Shown here: piece after piece, positions 1 through 5,177 of the stretch | Position numbering within the stretch: the first letter of the stretch is position 1 | Layout: each line of letters begins with the position of its first letter | NCBI GenBank assembly: GCA_032251515.1 | Contig: JAVVDU010000065.1 | Location: 1 to 5,998, forward strand | From: Carthagonibacter sp032251515 | GTDB taxonomy: Bacteria; Gemmatimonadota; Gemmatimonadetes; Palauibacterales; Palauibacteraceae | DNA length: 5,998 nucleotides | Direction of reading: 5' to 3' | Translations under genes and position numbers: made by a program | The notes under the pieces: generated by a model | Seen by the model: only the letters and a program-made list of their open reading frames with translations | What the model was told of the DNA's origin: nothing | Database searches by the model: none

Positions 1-31
1 GAAGTCGGAAACATCGGGGCCGTAGCTCAGT
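1..31 (+). repeat. Direct repeat copy 1 (tRNA-Ala 5' end plus flank)
   Basis: Positions 1-31 are identical base for base to 110-140. The repeat holds 15 bases of upstream flank and the first 16 bases of tRNA-Ala, stopping inside the D-loop. It begins exactly at the window edge, so the true repeat may be longer to the left. The period between copies is 109 bp. Confidence 0.9.
16..31 (+). pseudogene. Truncated tRNA-Ala 5' fragment
   Basis: These 16 bases match the acceptor strand, the TA spacer and the first part of the D-arm of the intact tRNA-Ala at 125-197. After position 31 the match stops abruptly; no anticodon arm, T-arm or 3' acceptor strand follows, so this cannot fold as a tRNA. It may be a remnant of a tandem duplication later interrupted or deleted, or a local assembly error. 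The sequence cannot separate these. Confidence 0.55.
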
Positions 32-33
32 GC

Positions 34-78
34 TTTTCGCGGCTGCGCCGCAAAAAGGGTCGCCCCTGCGGTGCGACC
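34..78. repeat. Pair of adjacent hairpins inside the disrupted tRNA copy
   Basis: The first hairpin pairs TTTT (34-37) and GCGGC (39-43) with GCCGC (47-51) and AAAA (52-55), with a bulged C at 38 and a TGC loop. The second pairs GGTCGC (58-63) with GCGACC (73-78). They begin within three bases of the point where the truncated tRNA copy loses its match. No T-run follows on either strand, so a standard intrinsic terminator is unlikely. A small REP-like palindromic element is possible but unproven from one copy. Confidence 0.4.
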
Positions 79-109
79 GGGGAGAGCTCGATCGGGTTTC
101 GTAGCGTAT

Positions 110-140
110 GAAGTCGGAAACATCGGGGCCGTAGCTCAGT
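110..140 (+). repeat. Direct repeat copy 2 (5' end of the intact tRNA-Ala)
   Basis: This is the second copy of the 31-bp direct repeat. Bases 110-124 are upstream flank and 125-140 are the start of the intact tRNA-Ala. The first base that differs from copy 1 is 141. Confidence 0.9.
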
Positions 141-197
141 TGGGAGAGCGCCTGAATGGCATTCAGGAGGTCAGGGGTTCGACTCCCCTCGGCTCCA
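125..197 (+). tRNA. tRNA-Ala (anticodon GGC)
   Basis: The 73-base gene folds as a full cloverleaf. The acceptor GGGGCCG pairs with CGGCTCC (one G-U pair). The D-arm is GCTC/GAGC, the anticodon stem CCTGA/TCAGG with loop ATGGCAT, the variable loop five bases, and the T-arm AGGGG/CCCCT with TTCGACT. The anticodon GGC reads the alanine codon GCC. The discriminator base is A and CTC follows, so CCA must be added after transcription. It is the first of three tRNAs with spacers of about 60 bp, probably one transcript. Confidence 0.97.
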
Positions 198-258
198 CTC
201 GCGCGGCCGACCGCCGCGCCGGACGGACGGGACGGACCCCGGCGAGAGCCGGGAGGAT

Positions 259-331
<73 letters not shown>

Positions 332-388
332 CTCGAGACGACACGCGTTCCGCGGCACCGGAGCCGCGCGGGCGACCACACGCACCAC

Positions 389-463
389 GTGCCCGTAGCT
401 CAGCCTGGATAGAGCGTCTGCCTCCGGAGCAGAAGGTCACAGGTTCGAATCCTGTCGGGCACA
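389..463 (+). tRNA. tRNA-Arg (anticodon CCG)
   Basis: The 75-base gene has acceptor GTGCCCG paired with CGGGCAC, an enlarged D-loop, anticodon stem TCTGC/GCAGA with loop CTCCGGA, variable loop AGGTC, and T-arm ACAGG/CCTGT with TTCGAAT. The anticodon CCG reads arginine CGG. The discriminator is A and CCA is not encoded. A hairpin CGCGGC/GCCGCG (351-368) lies in the spacer before it. The last nine bases of the gene form the start of a 13-bp tandem repeat (455-480). Confidence 0.97.
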
Positions 464-480
464 TGAGTCGGGCACATGAG
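455..480 (+). repeat. 13-bp tandem duplication of the tRNA-Arg 3' end
   Basis: TCGGGCACATGAG occurs twice back to back, at 455-467 and 468-480. The first copy holds the last T-stem base, the 3' acceptor strand and the discriminator of tRNA-Arg. Duplicated tRNA 3' ends are typical footprints of site-specific integration, but no integrase or distant third copy is visible here, so replication slippage is equally possible. Confidence 0.9.
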
Positions 481-481
481 A

Positions 482-518
482 GAACGGCCGTTCCGTCGAC
501 GCGACGGGGCGGCCGTTC
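482..518 (+). terminator. 17-bp hairpin ending the tRNA cluster
   Basis: GAACGGCCGTTCCGTCG (482-498) pairs with 502-518 over 17 consecutive pairs, two of them G-U (491/509 and 492/508), leaving a three-base loop ACG. It starts 19 bases after the tRNA-Arg discriminator, where a terminator of the tRNA transcript is expected. No U-tract follows (GTGCATCCC), so it would be a U-less terminator, an RNA-stabilising or processing hairpin, or a DNA-level palindrome. The left arm also contains a perfect 12-bp palindrome at 482-493. Confidence 0.5.
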
Positions 519-545
519 GTGCATCCCGGAGCCTGCGCGCAGGAT

Positions 546-573
546 TGGACATTCGCGAGCAACGAAATATACC
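546..573 (+). promoter_or_regulatory. Weak sigma-70-like promoter candidate
   Basis: TGGACA (546-551) and TATACC (568-573) are separated by 16 bp in the only clearly AT-richer patch of this stretch. Matches to consensus are five of six and four of six. The same patch also reads as TGGACC-17-TATATT on the opposite strand, so direction is uncertain. If used on + it would transcribe the gene-free stretch toward the lipoprotein leader. Confidence 0.25.
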
Positions 574-862
574 TTCTGGTCCAATCGAGGTCCATCGTCC
601 GTTCCCCCCTGCGGACCTCACTTTCGGCAGTACCGCGATCGGATCTGCCCCTCGAGTCGATTCCAGGAACCGATGCAGCGCACGATGCCGTCAGGGCGTG
701 CGTCCGGCCCGACGAGACCCACCGGATCGTGCGACCTCGCCTCGTGACGTGGGGACACGAGCGGTGCGACACGCAGAGCGAAGATTCGACAGGAGAGCTC
801 CGACCCCGGGGCTCGTCGAGCGCCGATCCGGCCCATGGGGCGGGGCGATGGCCCCCTGTTCC

Positions 863-891
863 GCCGGCCGAAGGACGGCGTCCCGGCCGGC
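863..891. repeat. 12-bp bulged hairpin
   Basis: GCCGGCCG (863-870) pairs perfectly with CGGCCGGC (884-891). Inside it, after a two-base AA bulge, GGAC (873-876) pairs with GTCC (880-883) around a GGC loop. A second hairpin GGGGC/GCCCC (842-855) sits immediately upstream. No T-run follows, so neither is a standard terminator. Confidence 0.45.
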
Positions 892-1024
892 CCCGGGTGG
901 CAACGGCCTTTCCTCGAGTGCGAACTCCCTCGCCGTGGCTGAGAGCATTGAGCCTTACCTGTTGCGACGACGCGACATCTTGACTTCCGTCGGTGGTCCT
1001 GGCCATCCTGAAGGTGGCTGCATT

Positions 1025-1043
1025 CTCCGACGCGACGTCGGAG
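1025..1043. repeat. Perfect 8-bp hairpin or palindrome
   Basis: CTCCGACG (1025-1032) and CGTCGGAG (1036-1043) are perfect complements around the three-base loop CGA. The arms could form a stable RNA hairpin or a dyad DNA-binding site. Nothing nearby identifies its role. Confidence 0.45.
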
Positions 1044-1339
1044 TAACCAGGCGCCAGTCCACGTCCCCCCCTTCTGGCCCGGCGCCTCAGTGTCGCAGGA
1101 GAGATGGAGACAGACCCGGACGCCGCGAGCGTCCCGCGGTCTCCCGACAGACCCGCCTTCCGGAACGCGAAGGCGAGCGTCGTCGTCGAGGTTACATACG
1201 GTCGCCCACCGAAAAGGCACGCTGCCGGCCCGCGGCACGCAAAGCCAGGGGCTCCGGGAACGGAGCAGGCCCGGCTGCCGAATTGGGCACCTCACGGATG
1301 CTGGTCCCGTACCGTCAACCATCCGTATGGAGGTGTGCC

Positions 1340-1372
1340 ATGCGACGTGCCTGTGAGAGATCTCCCCCCTGA
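1340..1372 (+). CDS. Candidate 10-residue leader peptide (MRRACERSPP)
   Basis: A short frame reads MRRACERSPP and stops at TGA (1370-1372). It is preceded by GGAGG (1329-1333) six bases before ATG, a near-ideal ribosome-binding site and a closer match to consensus than that of the lipoprotein gene itself. The last sense codons are CCC CCC, and Pro-Pro followed by a stop is a context known to slow ribosomes. Its CCC CCC TGA and the next A (1364-1373) are the exact complement of the lipoprotein Shine-Dalgarno region (1453-1462). It includes an AGA arginine codon, expected to be rare at this GC content. Placement, start signal and overlap with the complement suggest a regulatory upstream frame for the lipoprotein gene, 96 bases downstream. 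Chance cannot be excluded for so short a frame, and no leader family is recognised. Confidence 0.4.
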   Translation: MRRACERSPP

Positions 1373-1462
1373 AGCCCGGTCGGAGTCCGAGACCGATCAC
1401 GACTGCCCTGCGTCCTTCCGGAGTTCCTCAGGCGGCGGTCGTGTCTCGTTCATTCAGGGGGG
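1364..1462 (+). promoter_or_regulatory. Candidate anti-Shine-Dalgarno switch before the lipoprotein
   Basis: CCCCCCTGAA (1364-1373) and TTCAGGGGGG (1453-1462) are perfect 10-bp complements 79 bases apart. Pairing would bury the lipoprotein ribosome-binding site. A competing local hairpin also exists: TTCAG (1453-1457) can instead pair with CTGAA (1463-1467), leaving the five Gs in its loop. TTCAG therefore has two alternative partners, both CTGAA, as expected of a two-state switch. The upstream arm is covered by the end of the 10-codon leader frame, so a ribosome paused there could open the long-range pairing. The intervening RNA holds a small stem CGGTC/GACCG (1377-1395). The pairings are seen in the sequence; the mechanism is inference. 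Confidence 0.4.
1456..1462 (+). promoter_or_regulatory. Ribosome-binding site of the lipoprotein gene
   Basis: AGGGGGG lies six bases before the ATG at 1469. It fixes the start of the lipoprotein, which is also supported by the signal peptide beginning at that codon. It is an unusual all-G variant of the Shine-Dalgarno sequence and takes part in the long-range pairing described for 1364-1462. Confidence 0.7.
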
Positions 1463-1468
1463 CTGAAC

Positions 1469-3067
1469 ATGCGTAAGTATCTAAGGTGGTGTAGCCTGCC
1501 GGCCATCGCCGCCATCGGCTTCGTCCTCGCCTCGTGCGGGGAGGAGAGCCCGACGGCGATCCAGGAGGCCAACACCCCGACCGTGACGGAGACGGCGTCA
1601 ACGCCGTCGTTCGTGCTGGTCAATGGGCAAGACCTGACCTGCATGGGCGACGAGGCCGCCGACACCCTGAGCGACGGCACGACCTTCGTTCAGGGCATGG
1701 GGGCCAACGAGCCGTATGATCTGAACTGCACGGCCAACGACGTCGTCATCGCGCTCGCCTTCGTCGACAACTGCGTCGGATGCACGGGCAGGATCGAGAA
1801 TCCGGATCCCGACCCGGCCGCACCGGACTCGATCTTCACGTGCGTCGAAGGCGACACGCTGACGATCACGGGATCCGTCAGCATGAAGAGCAACGCGCAG
1901 CAGACGCGCGGCGACATCGGCTGGTGGGTCGCGTCCGACGGCGGCGACGGAATCAGCGGTTCGTGTACTCACTTCTGGTTCGACACGGATGGGAGCCCGG
2001 ACGGCCTCGACGACCTCGACGGGGACGCCTGCGGCGACATCGGGTCGAAGGACTTCTTCGCCTCCGTCCCGCTCGAGCACCCCGACAACACGTTCACCAT
2101 CGTCTGCCAGGACACGAACCAGGACAACAACGCGGACGCGGGTGCCTGCACCGGATGGAAGGTGCCGGGCGACGACCTGACATGCCCCGGCGACCAGTTT
2201 CCCGGAGGCGGCGAGACCGACGAAGACTTCACGAAGGGCACCCTTCCCGCGAACAAGGCCAAGTGCCGCTGCGATCCTCTCGACTTCCCGATCGCGCTGC
2301 AGCGCCAGGCCACGGTGACGATCGTCAAGGACCTGATTCCGTCCGACGATCCGGGCCTGTTCGACCTGCAGATCCTGGAGTACGACAGCGCGACCGTGGC
2401 GGACTCCGCCCACAAGATCGGTGACGGAGGATCCGCGTCGGCCACGATCCTGTGGACGACGCTCGACGAGGGAACCGCCAACAAGGCGTACGTCGAGGAG
2501 ACGAACGCTTACCTGGGCACCAATTCCGGCTCCAACGCCTTCCAGTTCTACGACACGAGCTACGAGTGCAAGGACGACGGCGGCAGCGGCTCGGTCGTCG
2601 CGTCCGGCTCGGGGCCGGGCACGGGAGGCATCCTGCTCGACGACCTCTCGAACGGCGACGACATCGTCTGCACGGTCACGAATACCCGGATCCCGGTGCC
2701 CGCGGTCTCGGTGTCGAAGGACACCGTGCCGACGTTCACGCGCAAGTGGACTTGGGACATCGACAAGCAGGCGTTCGACCAGCTTGACGCCGAGCTGACG
2801 ACCGACACGACGCTGAACCTGCAGGTCGACGAGATCTTCAGCGTGGGCTACAAGGTCACGGTGACGCCGACATCGAAGGACACGCTCTGGAACATCACGG
2901 GCACGATCACGGTGTCGGTTTCCGACACATCGGGTGCGGCGGCCCTCGATCCGTTCGGCCCGTATTCCGGCACCTTCTCGGTGGTGGATACGCTGGCGAA
3001 CAACGGGACGAAGGTGGCGGCGACCGTCGACTGCGACCTCGTGACGGAGGGCGACCAGACCTCGTTC
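1469..3067 (+). CDS. Secreted multidomain lipoprotein, N-terminal part (cut by gap)
   Basis: This is the first 533 residues of a large envelope protein, open into the 100-N gap. The start has a good ribosome-binding site and a lipoprotein signal peptide: basic MRKYLR, a hydrophobic stretch, and lipobox LASC with the lipidated cysteine at residue 23, followed by Gly-Glu-Glu. Residues about 50-275 are acidic and cysteine-rich, with an Asp/Gly-rich run DTDGSPDGLDDLDGDACGD (172-190) that could bind calcium. Residues about 281-407 resemble a prealbumin-like / SpaA-like beta domain, from ATVTIVKD to CTVTNTR. Residues about 411-533 look like another beta-sandwich repeat of the DUF11-like kind, containing KWTWDIDK. 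About 15 cysteines follow the lipid site, so disulfides are likely. It is probably an exposed or periplasmic structural or adhesive protein; no catalytic motif is seen. The frame continues after the gap at 3168 in a different nominal phase. Confidence 0.85.
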
Positions 3068-3167
3068 NNNNNNNNNNNNNNNNNNNNNNNNNNNNNNNNN
3101 NNNNNNNNNNNNNNNNNNNNNNNNNNNNNNNNNNNNNNNNNNNNNNNNNNNNNNNNNNNNNNNNNNN
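3068..3167. other. Assembly gap of 100 N
   Basis: Exactly 100 undetermined bases, the usual placeholder for a gap of unknown size. The codon before it ends at 3067 and the coding frame after it begins a codon at 3168, so the true gap should be a multiple of three if the flanks are one gene. Reading through the Ns as written gives a false frame ending at 3373. Confidence 0.97.
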
Positions 3168-3806
3168 CGGCTGAACACGGCCGGGTTCACCACGAACGAC
3201 ACGGCGACAGAGGACACCGCGCAGTTCAACCTCGGCTGGGCGTGCTTCGTGCCCGGCGGCTGCACGCTCACGCAGGGATACTGGAAGACCCACTCCGAGT
3301 TCGGCCCGGCGCCGTACGACGCGGGCTGGGAGGAGGTCTCGGGCTCGAGCGTCTGCTCCGATCCGCCCGGTAGCCCGAACGCGAGCGGCGAGGGCGCCGA
3401 CGTCGAGTTCTTCGACGGCGGCCAGTGCTGGCACGAGATCTTCTGGGATCCCGGAAAGGGCGGCAACTTCTACATGAAGCTGGCGCACCAGTACATGGCG
3501 GCATGGCTGAACGTGAACGCGGGCGCGTCCGACGACAGCTGCATCTCGGGCGAGTTCGCGGACGCGGCTTTGCTGCTGGAGTTCTACGCGACTCCGACCA
3601 GCGGGCCGGATTACACGATTCCGAAGCGGGGGACCGACTGGTGCGACACGCAACTGGGCGGATCGGCCTGCAAGTCCTACCAATCGGACAGGCAGTACGC
3701 CGTGTACCTCAACAATCAGTTGACCATGTACAACGAGGGCGACCTGTCGTGCGCGGATCACTGCGACGACGATGGCCTCTCGGCCCTTTTCGGCACGCCG
3801 GACTGA
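3168..3806 (+). CDS. Secreted multidomain lipoprotein, C-terminal part (after gap)
   Basis: This is an open frame of 212 residues from the gap to TGA (3804-3806), probably the end of the gene that starts at 1469. It opens with beta-rich sequence (TAQFNLGWACFVPGG), which would fit the end of the preceding DUF11-like domain. It then carries the motif GCTLTQGYWKTH (3258-3293), which I know from C-terminal regions of bacterial secreted proteins with DUF11-type repeats, and a helical AHQYMAAWLNVNAGA segment (3483-3527) usual in that same region. Nine cysteines suggest further disulfides. The ATG-like GTG at 3249 lies inside this conserved stretch and is not the true start. No LPXTG or PEP-CTERM anchor is seen, consistent with N-terminal lipid anchoring. 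That both parts form one gene is inferred from strand, style and domain order; two genes split within the gap would be the alternative. Confidence 0.8.
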   Translation, partial: RLNTAGFTTNDTATEDTAQFNLGWACFVPGGCTLTQGYWKTHSEFGPAPYDAGWEEVSGSSVCSDPPGSPNASGEGADVEFFDGGQCWHEIFWDPGKGGNFYMKLAHQYMAAWLNVNAGASDDSCISGEFADAALLLEFYATPTSGPDYTIPKRGTDWCDTQLGGSACKSYQSDRQYAVYLNNQLTMYNEGDLSCADHCDDDGLSALFGTPD

Positions 3807-3841
3807 TGCGCCGCTGAGCGGCTGAACGGTCCACTCACCAA

Positions 3842-3880
3842 GGGGCGGCGGGACTTCCCGTCGCCCCCGCTTCTTCTGGT
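3842..3880 (+). terminator. Intrinsic terminator candidate after the lipoprotein gene
   Basis: GGGGCGGCGGG (3842-3852) pairs with CCCGTCGCCCC (3857-3867) over 11 bp, one G-U pair, with an ACTT loop. A pyrimidine-rich, moderately T-rich tail follows (CCGCTTCTTCTGGT). It lies 35 bases after the lipoprotein stop codon and separates this transcript from the DsbA-like gene. Confidence 0.65.
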
Positions 3881-3911
3881 CACGTCGAGCCCGAATCCAC
3901 CCTCCCGCGGG

Positions 3912-3930
3912 GTTCCTACACTTGTAGAAC
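3912..3930. promoter_or_regulatory. Inverted repeat in the upstream region of the DsbA-like gene
   Basis: CTACA (3916-3920) pairs with TGTAG (3923-3927), extended by GTT (3912-3914) with AAC (3928-3930) across one extra C. It is an AT-richer dyad about 150 bases before the DsbA-like gene, with a -10-like TACACT inside. A protein-binding site is possible; nothing shows which protein. Confidence 0.25.
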
Positions 3931-3996
3931 GACCTCGGCGACGCGGGGGCCGTGAGCCTGGAGCTGCGCGGTTCCTGACCTCCGGGCCTTCGTTGC

Positions 3997-4025
3997 TTGT
4001 TCGGGGGTCCGGCGACGAATAGACT
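3997..4025 (+). promoter_or_regulatory. Promoter candidate for the DsbA-like gene
   Basis: TTGTTC (3997-4002) and TAGACT (4020-4025) are separated by the ideal 17 bp. Matches to the sigma-70 consensus are three of six and four of six. Transcription would start near 4032, leaving a leader of about 50 bases before the ATG at 4081. It would make TTG at 3997 part of the -35 element rather than a start codon. Confidence 0.3.
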
Positions 4026-4038
4026 TGGGGGCCCCAAG
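4024..4038. promoter_or_regulatory. Perfect palindrome over the predicted transcription start
   Basis: CTTGGGG and CCCCAAG flank a single central G, giving a perfect 15-bp dyad. It overlaps the end of the -10 candidate and the expected start of transcription, the usual place for a repressor operator. One-base spacing makes an RNA hairpin unlikely, so a DNA-binding role is favoured. Confidence 0.35.
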
Positions 4039-4080
4039 GCGGCCGGATGGGCCGTTTCCTCTGACCGTGTGGATGAGAGC

Positions 4081-5127
4081 ATGAACGGACGTACGATCGT
4101 CTATCTCCTCGGCCTCGTGGCAGTCGCCCTCTTCTCGTGGGGTCTCGCCCGCACGACGGGAGCCCCCGTCGCGGGCCGCGCGGATTCCCGGGATGGCGCA
4201 GATATCCTCGCTCGCGTCGAGGGCCGCGAGATCACGCGCGCCGAGATCGAGGAGGCCGCGGGGGCGCAGTTCATGCAGCTGCGCAAGCAAATGTACGATC
4301 TCACGGAGCAGAGCCTCCAGCGGACGATCGACGGAGCGCTGCTCGATGCCGCGGCGGAGAAGCAGGGCCTCGATCGCGACGCGTTCCTGGCCCTCCTCGT
4401 GGACTCGAACCCGCCGGCCCCGAGCGAAGCGCAGATCGACTCCGTGTACGAGCAGTTCAAGTCCCAGATCAACCAGCCCCGCGAGAACGTCGCGCCGCAG
4501 ATCGAGGCGTTCCTCGTCAATCAGGCGCGGCAGACCCGTTACGACAGCCTCCTGAAGGCACTCCGCGCCGAGTACGAGGTGACGAACTACCTCGAGCCGC
4601 CGCGGCTGGAGGTGGCGGCGACCGGCCCGGCGACGGGGCCGGATGATGCGCCCGTCACGATCGTCGAGTTCAGCGACTTCGAGTGCCCGTTCTGCCTTCG
4701 CATCCACCCCACCCTGCAGCGGGTGATGTCGGAGTACGAGGGGGACGTGCGTCTCGTGTTCCGGCAGTTTCCCCTGACGAACATCCACCCGCGGGCCCAG
4801 AAGGCCGCGGAGGCCTCGCTGTGCGCGCACGAGCAGGGCCGCTTCTGGGACATGCACGACGCGCTGTTCGCCGACCCGTCGAACCTGGGCGTGCCGGCCC
4901 TGAAGGAGCGGGCCGGGACGCTGGGCCTGGACGTGGCGGCCTTCGATCAGTGCCTCGACTCGTCCGAGAAGGCGGCGGTCGTGGCGGCGGACCTCCAGGC
5001 GGGTCGGCGGCTCGGGGTCAGCGGCACGCCGGCCCTGTACATCAACGGCCGGCAGCTCCAGGGGGCGCAGCCCTACGACGTGATCGCCCGGGTGATCGAC
5101 GACGAGCTGCGGCGCGCGGGGACCTGA
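4081..5127 (+). CDS. DsbA-like thiol-disulfide protein with SurA-like N-terminal domain
   Basis: This 348-residue protein starts with a hydrophobic segment (residues about 5-23), a signal peptide or membrane anchor directing it to the periplasm. Residues about 42-165 are helical and charged and begin ILARVEGREITRAEIEEA, the pattern of the SurA/PpiC N-terminal chaperone domain; no PPIase domain follows. After a short linker, residues about 190-348 are a DsbA-type thioredoxin fold: FSDFECPFC with active-site Cys202-Pro-Phe-Cys205, and SGTPALYING with the cis-proline at 317. Cys248 (ASLCAHEQGRFW) and Cys291 (FDQCLDSS) are at positions where this family often has an extra pair, perhaps a second disulfide. 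It probably makes or reshuffles disulfides in exported proteins. The ATG at 4081 is preferred to the TTG at 3997 because the signal segment follows it directly and GGA (4071-4073) is suitably spaced. A reductase/isomerase role or a specialised client cannot be excluded. Confidence 0.9.
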   Translation: MNGRTIVYLLGLVAVALFSWGLARTTGAPVAGRADSRDGADILARVEGREITRAEIEEAAGAQFMQLRKQMYDLTEQSLQRTIDGALLDAAAEKQGLDRDAFLALLVDSNPPAPSEAQIDSVYEQFKSQINQPRENVAPQIEAFLVNQARQTRYDSLLKALRAEYEVTNYLEPPRLEVAATGPATGPDDAPVTIVEFSDFECPFCLRIHPTLQRVMSEYEGDVRLVFRQFPLTNIHPRAQKAAEASLCAHEQGRFWDMHDALFADPSNLGVPALKERAGTLGLDVAAFDQCLDSSEKAAVVAADLQAGRRLGVSGTPALYINGRQLQGAQPYDVIARVIDDELRRAGT

Positions 5128-5137
5128 CCCGGATCGC

Positions 5138-5171
5138 CGGGCCCGGGCGGGCCCGACCCGCTCGGAAGAGC
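5138..5171. terminator. Hairpins between convergent genes
   Basis: CGGGCCC (5138-5144) pairs with GGGCCCG (5149-5155) around GGGC, and GCTC (5160-5163) pairs with GAGC (5168-5171) around a GGAA tetraloop. They fill the 50-bp gap between the DsbA-like gene and the convergent barrel gene and could terminate both transcripts. Neither strand has a U-tract, so this is placed mainly by position and structure. Confidence 0.35.
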
Positions 5172-5177
5172 CGGAGC

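Larger units (their letters stand above)
519..1328. other. Long gene-free stretch with several hairpins
   Basis: I see no convincing protein gene here on either strand. Open frames are arginine- and serine-rich, overlap one another on both strands and show no recognisable domain. Stable inverted repeats are present: CTCGTG/CACGAG (741-761), GGGGC/GCCCC (842-855), a 12-bp hairpin at 863-891, an 8-bp hairpin at 1025-1043, and GCTCCG/CGGAGC with a GGAA loop (1251-1266). I do not recognise the conserved cores of RNase P RNA, SRP RNA, tmRNA or a named riboswitch. It could be a long leader, an unknown structured RNA, or decayed sequence. Confidence 0.6.

Noticed and set aside
437..1400. Several overlapping long frames on both strands in the gene-free stretch
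   Set aside because: They are Arg/Ser/Pro-rich, mutually overlapping, lack domains and good start signals, and look like GC-driven chance frames.
3249..3251. GTG as start of a separate gene after the gap
   Set aside because: The frame is open back to the gap, with protein-like sequence before it, and no ribosome-binding site is evident.
3068..3373. Continuation of the lipoprotein frame through the Ns to 3373
   Set aside because: After the gap this frame gives Arg/His-rich nonsense, while the alternative frame shows GYWKTH and other protein-like sequence. The gap length is only nominal.
1598..3466. Long minus-strand frame opposite the lipoprotein
   Set aside because: It is the antisense shadow of a real gene, Arg/Val-rich, and reads through the N gap.
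3997..4080. Upstream TTG start for the DsbA-like protein
   Set aside because: It would put 28 polar residues before the signal segment and lies on the promoter -35 candidate. The ATG at 4081 fits better.
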